Assembly: GCA_003644265.1 (NCBI GenBank)
Contig: QNBX01000009.1
Location: forward strand, 1-55,773
Origin: Planctomycetota bacterium
GTDB lineage: Bacteria; Planctomycetota; B15-G4
Length of the DNA stretch: 55,773 bases
Reading direction: 5' to 3'
Of this stretch, positions 37,905 to 46,181 are shown piece by piece. Below the pieces are notes generated by a model. That model saw only the letters and a list, made by a program, of their open reading frames with translations, was not told the DNA's origin and ran no database searches. The number at the start of each line of letters is the position of its first letter. Positions within the stretch are counted from its first letter, which is position 1. The translations under genes were made by a program, and so were the position numbers.

Positions 37905-37993
37905 TGGTGCCCGGAACAGGGCTCGAACCTGCACCCGGTTTGACCCGGACTAGGCCCTCAACCTAGCGTGTCTACCAATTCCACCATCCGGGC
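37905..37993 (-). tRNA. tRNA-Leu (GAG)
   Basis: The 89-nt gene with encoded CCA starts GCCCGGATGGTGGAATTGG. The anticodon stem CTAGG/CCTAG encloses TTGAGGG, giving anticodon GAG. A long variable arm (CCGGGT/ACCGGG type) confirms class II leucine tRNA. It precedes tRNA-fMet by 109 bp in the same direction. Confidence 0.97.
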
Positions 37994-38105
37994 ACCGGTG
38001 TGGAAGGCCGACGATTGCAGCGATTCGGGAGGGATCGGTCAAGACCCCGCTGGCGCGCCGGCGCCCGACACCCACTCCGGCGCCCATCGACCCCGCCCGC
38101 CCCCG

Positions 38106-40169
38106 TCAGTCGATCACTGTCTCCAGGTGCACGCTGGCGGACGCGGTGTGCTCGCCCAGGCGCAGGGAGAAGCTGCCCTGCTTGATCAGGCCCATCCAGC
38201 CCCAGCTCTCCAGGAAGGTCTGGGCGGCGGCGGGTACGGTGCTGGCCAGGCGCTCGGCCTCCATGGCGTCCATCAGGGTGTCGAGGCGCTCGGAGATGGC
38301 TTGCTCCAGCTGCTCGGGCGGGGGCAGCTCGACGTAGCCGGGGTACTCGGCACGCAGGATCTTGCGGCGCTCCTGGGCCCGCACCACGGCGAAGTCGATG
38401 GCCGTGTCGAGCTCGGCGCGCCACTCAGCGTAGGGCTCGATGATGCGCATCAGGCTGCGCGCGTCGATCCAGGCGGCCACGTTGGCCCGCACCATCTGGC
38501 GCTGGTACGCCTCCAGCAGCCGGTCCACGCCGGGCTCACCCCTTACGGCCTGCCCGCGGCCGCTGTAGGCCTCGATGATGTCGTTGGTGAAGTCGGGGTC
38601 GGTGCTCAGCACCAGGGTCTCGCCCTCGAGCACGATCCACGAAACACCCTCGGAGGACGTGATCGGCAGGGGCAGGAACTTGTGCGTGCCCAGGCCGCCG
38701 AAGCTCTGCTGCCACATCTCCTCGCTGTCGATCCCCAGCACCTGGTTGCCGTTGATGACGGCCTGGGCGATGGCCTCCCAGGCGCGCAGATCTCGGATGG
38801 GCGCGATCAAGGCCAGCGTCGGCACGGGCTGGGCGCCCGCAGGGATGTCGTGGTCCAACGTGCGCATGGCCACGGTGAAGTGCCCCGTGAGCGCGCGGTC
38901 GAGCTCGGCGATCAGCTGGCTCACGTTGTGCACGTTGAAGGTCGGCGTCCAGTTGGCCACGCCGCGGATGGAGTCGTTGATGAGCTGGACCAGCTCGGGG
39001 TCCAGCCCCTCCACCACGGACTTGAGGAAGGCGCTCAGGTCGACGTTCATGACCTGCACGGCGGCCGTGCCCCGGGGCATGAGCGAGAGCGCGCTGCCCA
39101 GGCGCTCGTGCACCTTGAAGGTCTCGCTGCCAATCACGCCACCGCGGGCGTCCGTGGCGCCGAGGGCCCCGCCCTCCACGTCGGCAAACAGGTCCAGGTC
39201 GAGCCGGCGCTTGTCGAACTCCAGCCGCCCCACCGCGTCGCGCAGGCGCTCCACGTCCACCAGCGACGGCAGTACATTGGAAATGGCGTCCTCGTCCCGG
39301 CGGTGCTCATCCGGCAGCAGGTCGTAGGCGTGGATCAGGTGCTGCAGGTCCAGGGCAAAGTCCGTGCCGAAGCGCTCATCGGGCGCCGCCATGGGCTCGG
39401 GCACGTTGTCGCGATACAGGCGCGACAGACCCAGCGAGAGCTCGCCGTTCTTGGCCAGGGTCTTCTGCACGTCAAGCACCAGCTCGCCGTCGTTGCCCAC
39501 CACCAGCAGGTCGGAGTGCCGGAAGTAGTGCCAGGAGCTGCCGTCCTGGAGATCGATGCGCCACCAGCGATGGCCCGGCTGCAGCTCGTCCACCATCTCG
39601 CTGCGCGTGGCGCCCTGCAGCACGCCCTCGCCCATGAAGTCGAGCAGCTCCACCGCGACCTTGGCCTTGGTGGACAGGCGGAACAGGAACGCGAAGCGGC
39701 CGGCGGTCCAGGGGTCGCGGCCGATCACGGCGCACTCCTTGCCCAGCAGGTCGGTCACGATGTCGATCGGCCCCGTGTCCATGGCCACGGTCTCGCCCAG
39801 CGAGCCGTAGAGCTCCTCGACCGTAGCGGGCACGCCGCGCTGGCGGGCCCAGTCGGTGGCGGCGAAGTCACGCCAGGGCAGCGTGCGCATCCAGCGCTGG
39901 ATGATCACCGGCGACGGCAGGGCTTCCTTCGAGGAGAGGTCCAGATCCGAGGACAGCGCCAGCCGGTGGGCAAACAGATCGACGTCGCGCGGCACCGCCA
40001 GGCGGAAGCTGGGCGCCGGCGCCTCGAACGGATCGAACATGGTCTTGGAGAAGACCACCCAGAGGATGGGCAGGGTGATACCCAGCGCCAGCGCGAGGTT
40101 GCGCACGAGGTTCGACTTGTTCTTGCGGTGGCCACCCCTGCGGCGGCTGCGGCGACGACGGCGGGCCAT
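38106..40169 (-). CDS. Membrane-anchored protein of unknown function
   Basis: The protein has 687 aa. An Arg/Lys-rich N-terminus is followed by one membrane helix (about 24-42, LALALGITLPILWVVF), giving an N-in, C-out anchor. The long extracytoplasmic part begins with PSFRLAVPRDVDLFAHRL and contains repeated alpha/beta modules with DLSAFLKSVVEGLDP, LALIAPIRDLRAWEAIAQAV and ISWIVLEGETLVLSTDPDF-like segments, resembling the periplasmic DUF3352-type proteins that score cofactor-free beta-alpha repeats; this is a weak resemblance. The ATG at 40169 is preferred, because upstream codons run into a minisatellite. The function is unknown. Confidence 0.75.
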   Translation of the reverse strand: MARRRRRSRRRGGHRKNKSNLVRNLALALGITLPILWVVFSKTMFDPFEAPAPSFRLAVPRDVDLFAHRLALSSDLDLSSKEALPSPVIIQRWMRTLPWRDFAATDWARQRGVPATVEELYGSLGETVAMDTGPIDIVTDLLGKECAVIGRDPWTAGRFAFLFRLSTKAKVAVELLDFMGEGVLQGATRSEMVDELQPGHRWWRIDLQDGSSWHYFRHSDLLVVGNDGELVLDVQKTLAKNGELSLGLSRLYRDNVPEPMAAPDERFGTDFALDLQHLIHAYDLLPDEHRRDEDAISNVLPSLVDVERLRDAVGRLEFDKRRLDLDLFADVEGGALGATDARGGVIGSETFKVHERLGSALSLMPRGTAAVQVMNVDLSAFLKSVVEGLDPELVQLINDSIRGVANWTPTFNVHNVSQLIAELDRALTGHFTVAMRTLDHDIPAGAQPVPTLALIAPIRDLRAWEAIAQAVINGNQVLGIDSEEMWQQSFGGLGTHKFLPLPITSSEGVSWIVLEGETLVLSTDPDFTNDIIEAYSGRGQAVRGEPGVDRLLEAYQRQMVRANVAAWIDARSLMRIIEPYAEWRAELDTAIDFAVVRAQERRKILRAEYPGYVELPPPEQLEQAISERLDTLMDAMEAERLASTVPAAAQTFLESWGWMGLIKQGSFSLRLGEHTASASVHLETVID

Positions 40170-40526
40170 GGGGTCCCCGGGAGCGATCGGCGTGGTCCCG
40201 CGGCGGCGGGGCCCTCTTGAGACGAGCGCACACCCTCTGTCCGTCCCGAGGGCCGGGTCAAGCCCCTTGTCGCCGCCAACCCAGGCCCTGCCGTAGCGCC
40301 GGCGTGCGCAGCGGGCATGCTCGGCGCCCCCGCCCGACCGCAGCGCCGGCGAGCGTGGCGGCCATCCCCGGCGCCCCCGCCCGGCCGCAGCGCCGGCGTG
40401 CGTGGCGACCATCCCTTGCGCCCCCGCCCGACCGCAGCGCGAGCGAGCGTGGCGGCCATCCCTGGCGCTCCCGACGAGCGGCCCCCGGGCGTGACCACGC
40501 CCCGCGATCGCGGTATCGTCGCGGCC
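40170..40526. other. Divergent intergenic region with minisatellite
   Basis: This 357-bp stretch separates a minus-strand orphan from the plus-strand aminotransferase. Most of it is a 47-bp repeat array. No gene or clear promoter was seen; both promoters must lie within or beside the array. Confidence 0.6.
40280..40480. repeat. 47-bp tandem repeat (minisatellite)
   Basis: Three well-conserved 47-bp units start at 40323, 40370 and 40417, with a partial fourth at 40464 and a degenerate one before 40323. Conserved cores are CGCCCCCGCCCG(A/G)CCGCAG and GCGTGGCG(G/A)CCATCC. Units differ by only a few bases, so the array is young. All frames through it are Gly/Ala/Arg-rich and not protein-like. 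Confidence 0.9.
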
Positions 40527-41711
40527 ATGCAACCCAGCCGACGCTCAGCCGCCGTTCCGCCGTCCGTGACCTTTGCCATCGACAACCGCGTGACGGAGCT
40601 GCGCTCGCAGGGCGCCGACGTGGTGGGTCTGGGCGCGGGCCAGCCGGACTTCCTGACCCCGCCCGAGGCCATCGAGGCCGCCCGGGCCTTCATCGCCGAG
40701 GGGCGCGTGCTCTACACGCCCGCGGCCGGCCTGCCCGCCCTGCGCGAGGCCGCCGCGGCCCACCTCTCGCGCATCTGCGAGGTGCCCTACGAGGCCTCCC
40801 AGCTGGTGGTGACCAACGGCGCCAAGGAGGGTCTGTCCCTGGCCTTCACCGCCGTCTGCGACCCGGGCGACGAGGTCGTGCTGCCCCAGCCCAGCTGGGT
40901 GAGCTACGTACCCATGGCCGAGGTGGTGGGCCTGAAGGTGGTGCACGCCCCCACCGACGCCGACAACGGCTTCAAGCTCACGGCCGAGGGGCTGGAGGCG
41001 GCCTGCAGCGAGCGCACCCGCGCGGTGCTGCTCAACTCGCCCAGCAACCCCACGGGCTCGGTGCACACGCCCGCCGAGCTGGCCGAGCTGGCCGAGGTCA
41101 TCGTGGCCCGCGACCTGACCCTGATCTCCGACGAGATCTACTGGTGCTACGTGTTCGAGGGGCGGCACGTCTCCCCGGCCTCGCTGCCCGGCATGGCCGA
41201 GCGCACGGTGGTCATCAACGGCCTCAGCAAGTCCCACGCCATGACCGGCTGGCGCATCGGCTTCCTGGCGGCGCCGGCGCCCGTGGCAGCGGCCATCGCC
41301 AGCATCAAATCGCACACCTCCAGCAACATCGCGGCGCCCAGCCAGCACGCGGCCCTGGCGGCCCTGGCGGCCGGCAGCGCCCACACGGAGCACATGGCGG
41401 CCGCCTTCCGCCGCCGGCGCGACCTGGCGGTGGCGGCGCTGGACGCCATGCCCGGCGTGGAGCTGGTGCCCCCGCAGGGCGCCTTCTACGTCTTCCCTCG
41501 GGTGGACGCGCTCTACGGCGGCAGCATCGGGGGCAGCATCGAGCTCTGCCAGCAGCTGCTGGATCAGGAGCTGCTGGCCGCCGTGCCCGGCGCCGCCTTC
41601 GGGGAGGACCGCTGCATCCGCCTCTCCATCGCGGCCGCCGACGAGCAGATCAGCGAGGGCCTGGCGCGCATGGCCCGCTGCCTGGGCCAGCTCACGGAGC
41701 AGGTGGGCTAG
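40527..41711 (+). CDS. PLP-dependent class I/II aminotransferase (aspartate aminotransferase-like)
   Basis: This 394-aa cytoplasmic enzyme has fold type I aspartate aminotransferase layout. The PLP lysine is Lys235 in NGLSKSHAMTGWRIGF; other motifs are GAGQPDFLTP, TNGAKEGL, NSPSNPTG and SDEIYW, all of subgroup I-beta. Such enzymes transfer amino groups from Asp, aromatic or other amino acids to 2-oxoglutarate. The exact substrate is not deducible. The ATG at 40527 is chosen because upstream codons lie in the minisatellite. It is co-directional with the split transketolase. Confidence 0.92.
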   Translation: MQPSRRSAAVPPSVTFAIDNRVTELRSQGADVVGLGAGQPDFLTPPEAIEAARAFIAEGRVLYTPAAGLPALREAAAAHLSRICEVPYEASQLVVTNGAKEGLSLAFTAVCDPGDEVVLPQPSWVSYVPMAEVVGLKVVHAPTDADNGFKLTAEGLEAACSERTRAVLLNSPSNPTGSVHTPAELAELAEVIVARDLTLISDEIYWCYVFEGRHVSPASLPGMAERTVVINGLSKSHAMTGWRIGFLAAPAPVAAAIASIKSHTSSNIAAPSQHAALAALAAGSAHTEHMAAAFRRRRDLAVAALDAMPGVELVPPQGAFYVFPRVDALYGGSIGGSIELCQQLLDQELLAAVPGAAFGEDRCIRLSIAAADEQISEGLARMARCLGQLTEQVG

Positions 41712-41940
41712 GCGGCTTGAGGCGAGGCTCGGCCTGGCCCCTGGCTGTGGTCGGGGTGGCCCGCGGCCCCGGGTATCCACAGCTGACTCACGGGTTGCCA
41801 ACGACGGCGCGCAGGAGCCCGCATCGGCACCCCGCCGCCCGCGGTATTCAGAGGTTGCGCCTCGGCCCGACAAGGCCCATTTTTGGGCCAGTCCGGCGCG
41901 GCGTGACGTCGCCGCTCGGCATCTCTCACTGGAGGTCCAC

Positions 41941-42894
41941 GTGCCCGTGACCGCCCCCGTCAAGGTCGCCACGCGCGAGAGCTACGGCAAGGCCCTCGCC
42001 GAGCTCGGCGCGGAGCGCCCCGACATCGTGGTGCTCGACGCCGACCTCTCCGGCTCGACCAAGACGCGCCTGTTTGCCCAGCGCTTCCCCGAGCGCTTCT
42101 TCAACATGGGCGTGGCCGAGGCCAACATGATCGGCACGGCCGCCGGCCTCGCGTCCACCGGCCTGACGGTGTTTGCCAGCTCCTTCGCCATGTTCGCCGT
42201 GGGCAAGGCCTACGAGCAGATCCGGCAGGAGCTCGCGCTGCCCGTCTCCAACGTGAAGATCTGCGCCAGCCATGCCGGCGTGACCACGGGCGAGGACGGC
42301 GCCAGCCACCAGATGCTGGAGGACTACGCCATCATGCGCGTGCTGCCCAACATGCGCGTGATCGTGCCGGCGGACGGCAACGAGGCCGAGCAGGTCATCC
42401 GCGCCGTGGCCGACAGCCCCGGGCCGGCCTACGTGCGCCTCTCGCGCCTGGCCACGCCCAACTTCCTGCCGGACGACTACCGCTTCGAGCTGGGGCGCAT
42501 CGCCACCCTGCGCGACGGCGGCGACGTGACCCTGTGCGCCACGGGCGTGTGCGTGATCCACGCCATGCAGGCCGCCGAGACCCTGGCGGGCGAGGGCATC
42601 GACGCGCGCGTGCTCAACGTCTCCAGCATCAAGCCCCTGGACGTGCCCACCTTGGTGACCGCCGCGCGCGAGACCGGCGCCGTGCTCACCGTCGAGGAGC
42701 ACCAGAAGGCGGGCGGCATGGGCAGCGCGGTGGCCGAGGCGCTGGTCGACCACCACCCCGTCCCCATGGCGCGCCTGGGCATGCAAGACCGCTTTGGCGA
42801 GTCGGGCAACGGCGCCCAGCTGCTCGAGCACTTCGGCCTGACCGCGCCGGCCATCGCCGACACCGCCCGGGCGTTGCTGCAGCGCAAGGCCTGA
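41941..42894 (+). CDS. Transketolase-like, C-terminal (pyrimidine-binding plus C) subunit
   Basis: This 317-aa subunit starts at a GTG preceded by GGAGG. It contains the TPP pyrimidine domain with the activating Glu60 in FFNMGVAEANMIG, the FASSFAMFAVGKAYEQ and GEDGASHQMLEDYA segments, and the transketolase C-terminal domain (DARVLNVSSIKPLD, TVEEHQKAGGMGSAV). With the next gene it would make one TPP active site, transferring two-carbon ketol units between sugar phosphates. The N-terminal subunit gene follows after 34 bp, the reverse of the usual order. Confidence 0.93.
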   Translation: MPVTAPVKVATRESYGKALAELGAERPDIVVLDADLSGSTKTRLFAQRFPERFFNMGVAEANMIGTAAGLASTGLTVFASSFAMFAVGKAYEQIRQELALPVSNVKICASHAGVTTGEDGASHQMLEDYAIMRVLPNMRVIVPADGNEAEQVIRAVADSPGPAYVRLSRLATPNFLPDDYRFELGRIATLRDGGDVTLCATGVCVIHAMQAAETLAGEGIDARVLNVSSIKPLDVPTLVTAARETGAVLTVEEHQKAGGMGSAVAEALVDHHPVPMARLGMQDRFGESGNGAQLLEHFGLTAPAIADTARALLQRKA

Positions 42895-42928
42895 CGACAT
42901 CCGCACCGCCCACCCCCTGAGCGCTCCC

Positions 42929-43759
42929 ATGACCAACAGGCCCGACTTCGACGCGCTGGCCGACACCGCGCGAGAGCTGCGCGGCGACGTGATCCGCATG
43001 CTGCACAAGTCCCGCTCCGGCCATCCCGGCGGCTCGCTGGGCATGGCCGACGTGTTCACCACGCTCTGGTTCGGCGGGCACATGCACGTGCGCCCCGACG
43101 AGCCGTCCTGGGCCGACCGCGACCGCTTCGTCCTGAGCAACGGACACATCTGCCCGATCCTCTACGCCATCCTGGCGCGCAAGGGCTACTTTGCCGCCAG
43201 CGAGCTGGACACCCTGCGCACCCTGGGCAGCTCGCTGCAGGGGCACCCCGACTTCCACTTCACCAAGGGCGTCGACTGCTGCACGGGCTCGCTGGGCAAC
43301 GGCGTCAGCGTGGGGCTGGGCATGGCCATGGGCGCCCGCGCCACCGGCCGCGACTTCCGGGTCTACGTCGGCTCGAGCGACGGCGAGTGCCAGGAGGGGC
43401 AGGTCTGGGAGATGGCCACCACCGCCGCGCACTACAAGGTCGACAACCTGACCGTCCTGATCGATCGCAACGGCATCCAGATCGACGGCTTCACCAAGGA
43501 CGTCATGGACCAGGGCGACCTGGGCGCCAAGTACGCCGCCTTCGGCTGGCACGTGCAGGACGTCGACGGGCACGACCACGCCGCGCTGCACGACGCGCTG
43601 CAGACGGCCAAGGCCGTCAGGGGCCAGCCCCAGGTCATCGTCTGCCGCACGCTGCTGGGCAAGGGCGTGTCGTTCATGGAGGACGTGCCCGGCTGGCACG
43701 GCGTCACCCCGGACGACGAGCAGGCCGCCGCGGCCCTGGCCGAGCTGGGCCTGGCCTGA
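42929..43759 (+). CDS. Transketolase-like, N-terminal (diphosphate-binding) subunit
   Basis: This 276-aa subunit holds the TPP diphosphate/Mg site: SRSGHPGGSLGMAD, SNGHICPILYA, GSLGNGVSVGLGMAMG, and the Mg motif SDGECQEGQ (Asp151) with the distal Asn181 in LIDRNGIQIDG. The usual GDGE reads SDGE here, a mild change. It pairs with the preceding C-terminal subunit. The ATG at 42929 has no good Shine-Dalgarno, so it may depend on coupling to the upstream gene. Hairpin and repeat sequences follow. Confidence 0.93.
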   Translation: MTNRPDFDALADTARELRGDVIRMLHKSRSGHPGGSLGMADVFTTLWFGGHMHVRPDEPSWADRDRFVLSNGHICPILYAILARKGYFAASELDTLRTLGSSLQGHPDFHFTKGVDCCTGSLGNGVSVGLGMAMGARATGRDFRVYVGSSDGECQEGQVWEMATTAAHYKVDNLTVLIDRNGIQIDGFTKDVMDQGDLGAKYAAFGWHVQDVDGHDHAALHDALQTAKAVRGQPQVIVCRTLLGKGVSFMEDVPGWHGVTPDDEQAAAALAELGLA

Positions 43760-43844
43760 GGCCGCCCGCCAGGGGAGGCCGCCGGGGGAGGGCCGCGTGC
43801 CCAGCCGGCGTACGCGGTGTGCCCAGCTGACGCAGCTACCCGAC

Positions 43845-43890
43845 GTGCCCAGCCGGTGTGCCCAGCCGGTGTGCCCAGCCGGTGTGCCCA
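43845..43890. repeat. 13-bp tandem repeat downstream of the transketolase genes
   Basis: Three exact units GTGCCCAGCCGGT (43845-43883) plus a partial fourth. Scattered related copies occur at 43798 and 43819. They lie between convergent genes. Confidence 0.9.
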
Positions 43891-43906
43891 GGGGGGGCAA
43901 TTGCCG

Positions 43907-43966
43907 GGGGGCGAGCCACCTCTCGGTGACCCGCCCCCTGGGGTAGAACGCTCGCAGACCGAGCGT
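43907..43966 (-). terminator. Two-hairpin 3' element of the first VCBS gene
   Basis: Read on the minus strand after the stop at 43988, stem A (43948-43966) has arms ACGCTCG/CGAGCGT with a 5-nt loop and ends 22 nt after the stop. Stem B (43907-43938) has arms GGGGGCG/CGCCCCC plus an inner CACC/GGTG. Both stems have counterparts at identical distances in the paralog. Probably tandem terminators or 3'-end stabilisers. Confidence 0.65.
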
Positions 43967-43987
43967 CCGAACGTCAGCGCCGGTGCT

Positions 43988-45703
43988 CTACTGAATGACG
44001 ATCGACAGCCCGTTGGTGATACCGACACCGCCCGGGAGACCGGCGTCCAGGGTGATCACCTGACCGAAGATCAGCTCGCCCGACATGCTGGCCGGGATGT
44101 CCCCGGCCTCCACGCTGATCGTCAGGCCGCCGGTGCCGTCCAGAATCATGGCCCCGGAGACAAACGCCGTGCCGCTGCCGAAGACGTCGACCGCGGCCGT
44201 GCCCCCGTTGAAGGGGATGGCGGCGTTGACGATGTCGAGGGCGAGGAAGGCCGGGCGTGAGGCGGCGCCGCCGGCGGAGACCAGGCTGCCGCCGGTGGTC
44301 GGCGAGAAGAAGCCGTCACCCGCCAACAAGGGCGTGAAGTTGCCCGACGTGCCGCCAGCCATATCAAAGAACTGGAGGCCCGCGCCGCGGTAGAACTCGT
44401 TGTTGCCGGCCTGCGTGTTGGCGAACACGACCTCCATCGCCTGATGGTTGCCGTTCGGACCGTAGTCGCCGAACTCACCCGCGACGGCGGAGCGCGTGGC
44501 CCCGCGGTTGCTCTGAAGCAGGCCGTCCGTGACCTCGACGAAGGAGCCCGCCTCGAAGGGGGTCAGGCCCAGCTCAACCTGCGTGTTGATGAAGACCTTG
44601 TTGTTCGCGGTGTTGTTGGCCACGAACACGTCCATGTCGCCGTCGCTGTCCAGATCGGCGAAGAGCACGTCGTAGGACGGGTCGATCGAGTCGTCGAGCA
44701 CGGTGAAGTCGACCCTCGCCATCTCGACGTTGTCGCCACCGAGCAGCGACGAGAGGTTCTGGAAGTAGCCGTTCGACGAGCCCGAACTGGCCGTGGCGCG
44801 GTTGGCGATGAGCAGATCGGGATCACCATCCATGTCCAGGTCAGCGGCCGTGGCACCGTAGCTCGCGCCCGGATCGCTCACGTAGTCGTCCCGCACCAGC
44901 ACGCCGCCCACCTGCACGTACATGCGGTTCTCCTGGGCGCCGTTGCCCGCGTTGGCCACAAACAGGTCGTCATCGCCGTCGTTGTCGAAGTCGGCCACGA
45001 TCAGGTCACGCGAGCTCATGATCTCAGCCACGTTGTCGGCCTGGAACTCACCGTCCACGGGGGGCACGTTCACGAAGTCCCCGCCGAGGTTGCTGTAGAG
45101 CCGGTTCTGGCCGCCGTTGGCCGCGTCGCCACCAATGATGCGGTTGGCCACCGCCAGGTGCTGTTGCCCATCGATCATGAGGAAGGCGGCGTCGTAGCTG
45201 TGGTCCTTGTCGCCGCCCACCGTCATGCTGCCGGTGATGTCCGAGAAGGAGGAGTCGCCGCCCGCGGAGTTGTTCTCCAGGAAGGCGTTCTGCTGCTGCA
45301 TGCCGCCGACGGGCCCGGTAGCGACGAAGCAGTCGAGGTCCATGTCGCCGTCAAAGTTGGCCCAAGCCACGCCCTTGGCGCCTACAGAGGTCGTGGCGCT
45401 GTAGAGGTCGCCGCCGTTGGCGTCCGCGCTGAACACGCCGCCGCCATCATTCAGCATGCCCACGCTGAGGGCGTTGTGGTTGAGGAAGAACACGTCGTCG
45501 AAGCCGTCCGCGTTGATGTCCGCGATGGCCACCTTGAGAGTGGCGGCGTCCACCAGGTCGTTGCCGATGTCTCCCGCGATGCCCGTCCCTGACGTGCTGC
45601 CCGAATGGTCAGTGTCATTGGTCAGGTACACGAGGTTCTGGCTCTGGGCCAGCGCGCCGCAGGCCAAGGCCGCAACCGCGAGAGTGGTGAGGAGGATGCG
45701 CAT
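43988..45703 (-). CDS. Secreted VCBS/FG-GAP beta-propeller protein, paralog 1
   Basis: The protein has 571 aa. GGGAGAAA precedes the ATG; a signal peptide ends near LAQ. Repeated calcium loops DxDxDGxxD occur through the sequence (INADGFDDVF, NDGDDDLF, DMDGDPDLL, DSDGDMDVF), typical of integrin-like FG-GAP/VCBS propellers. The last ~60 residues form a separate module ending GITNGLSIVIQ with an IPASMSGELIFGQV core, a tail type I associate with secreted planctomycete proteins. It is probably surface or extracellular. The next gene is a paralog of nearly equal length, so this is a tandem duplication. Confidence 0.88.
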   Translation of the reverse strand: MRILLTTLAVAALACGALAQSQNLVYLTNDTDHSGSTSGTGIAGDIGNDLVDAATLKVAIADINADGFDDVFFLNHNALSVGMLNDGGGVFSADANGGDLYSATTSVGAKGVAWANFDGDMDLDCFVATGPVGGMQQQNAFLENNSAGGDSSFSDITGSMTVGGDKDHSYDAAFLMIDGQQHLAVANRIIGGDAANGGQNRLYSNLGGDFVNVPPVDGEFQADNVAEIMSSRDLIVADFDNDGDDDLFVANAGNGAQENRMYVQVGGVLVRDDYVSDPGASYGATAADLDMDGDPDLLIANRATASSGSSNGYFQNLSSLLGGDNVEMARVDFTVLDDSIDPSYDVLFADLDSDGDMDVFVANNTANNKVFINTQVELGLTPFEAGSFVEVTDGLLQSNRGATRSAVAGEFGDYGPNGNHQAMEVVFANTQAGNNEFYRGAGLQFFDMAGGTSGNFTPLLAGDGFFSPTTGGSLVSAGGAASRPAFLALDIVNAAIPFNGGTAAVDVFGSGTAFVSGAMILDGTGGLTISVEAGDIPASMSGELIFGQVITLDAGLPGGVGITNGLSIVIQ

Positions 45704-46181
45704 GGTTTCTCCCTGCAGACGTTTCGGAATGAACTTAAGGGTTCGAACGGCGGACGCCCGTCCTGGGACGCACCGCCCGGTGCCTGCCCAGTCGACCCTC
45801 CGCCGCTGCCCGATCCCACGGCCGGGCAGATCTCCTTCAGCCCACTCAGTTTAGGCCAGATCCTCGACAACGCCAAGCGTCCCGCCGAACACATCAAGAC
45901 GCGTCGTCGGGATGAGCACGACAGGGCTCATGCCCACGCGCTCTTCGGCAGGCCGCCCGGGTCCGACTCGGCGCCCCCCCCATGTCGGTCGCTGTCTCCA
46001 CCGCGTCGAGTCAGGACCCACACACGCTCGGACAGCGGATGTCACCGGGGCAACGTCACGAGAGGGCGATCACGTCCTTCGATCACGTCCCAATCAACGG
46101 AGGGCGGTGCGCCCTCCGGCGAACCGCCCTCCTGGGGTTGAGCGACCTGGATCGGGTCGCCCGTGCGTCGAAACCGATGTC
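45704..46181. other. Intergenic region between VCBS paralogs
   Basis: This 478-bp stretch holds the 3' hairpin element of the upstream paralog (46099-46160), an 11-bp direct repeat CGATCACGTCC (46067-46077 and 46080-46090), and the unresolved promoter of paralog 1. No coding signal beyond random frames. Confidence 0.6.
46099..46160 (-). terminator. Two-hairpin 3' element of the second VCBS gene
   Basis: Stem A (46142-46160) has arms GCGACC/GGTCGC and ends 22 nt after the stop, as in paralog 1. Stem B (46099-46132) is a perfect 10-bp stem GGAGGGCGGT/ACCGCCCTCC ending 50 nt after the stop. No U-tract follows. Confidence 0.7.

Noticed and set aside
37968..40220. A 750-codon plus-strand frame opposite the membrane-anchored orphan.
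   Set aside because: It overlaps the tRNA-Leu gene and has no protein-like features.
40280..40480. CRISPR array.
   Set aside because: Units are contiguous 47-bp repeats without variable spacers, and no cas genes are present.
40170..40532. N-terminal extension of the 687-aa orphan into the minisatellite.
   Set aside because: The extension is low-complexity repeat translation, and the ATG at 40169 is followed by a normal basic/membrane anchor.
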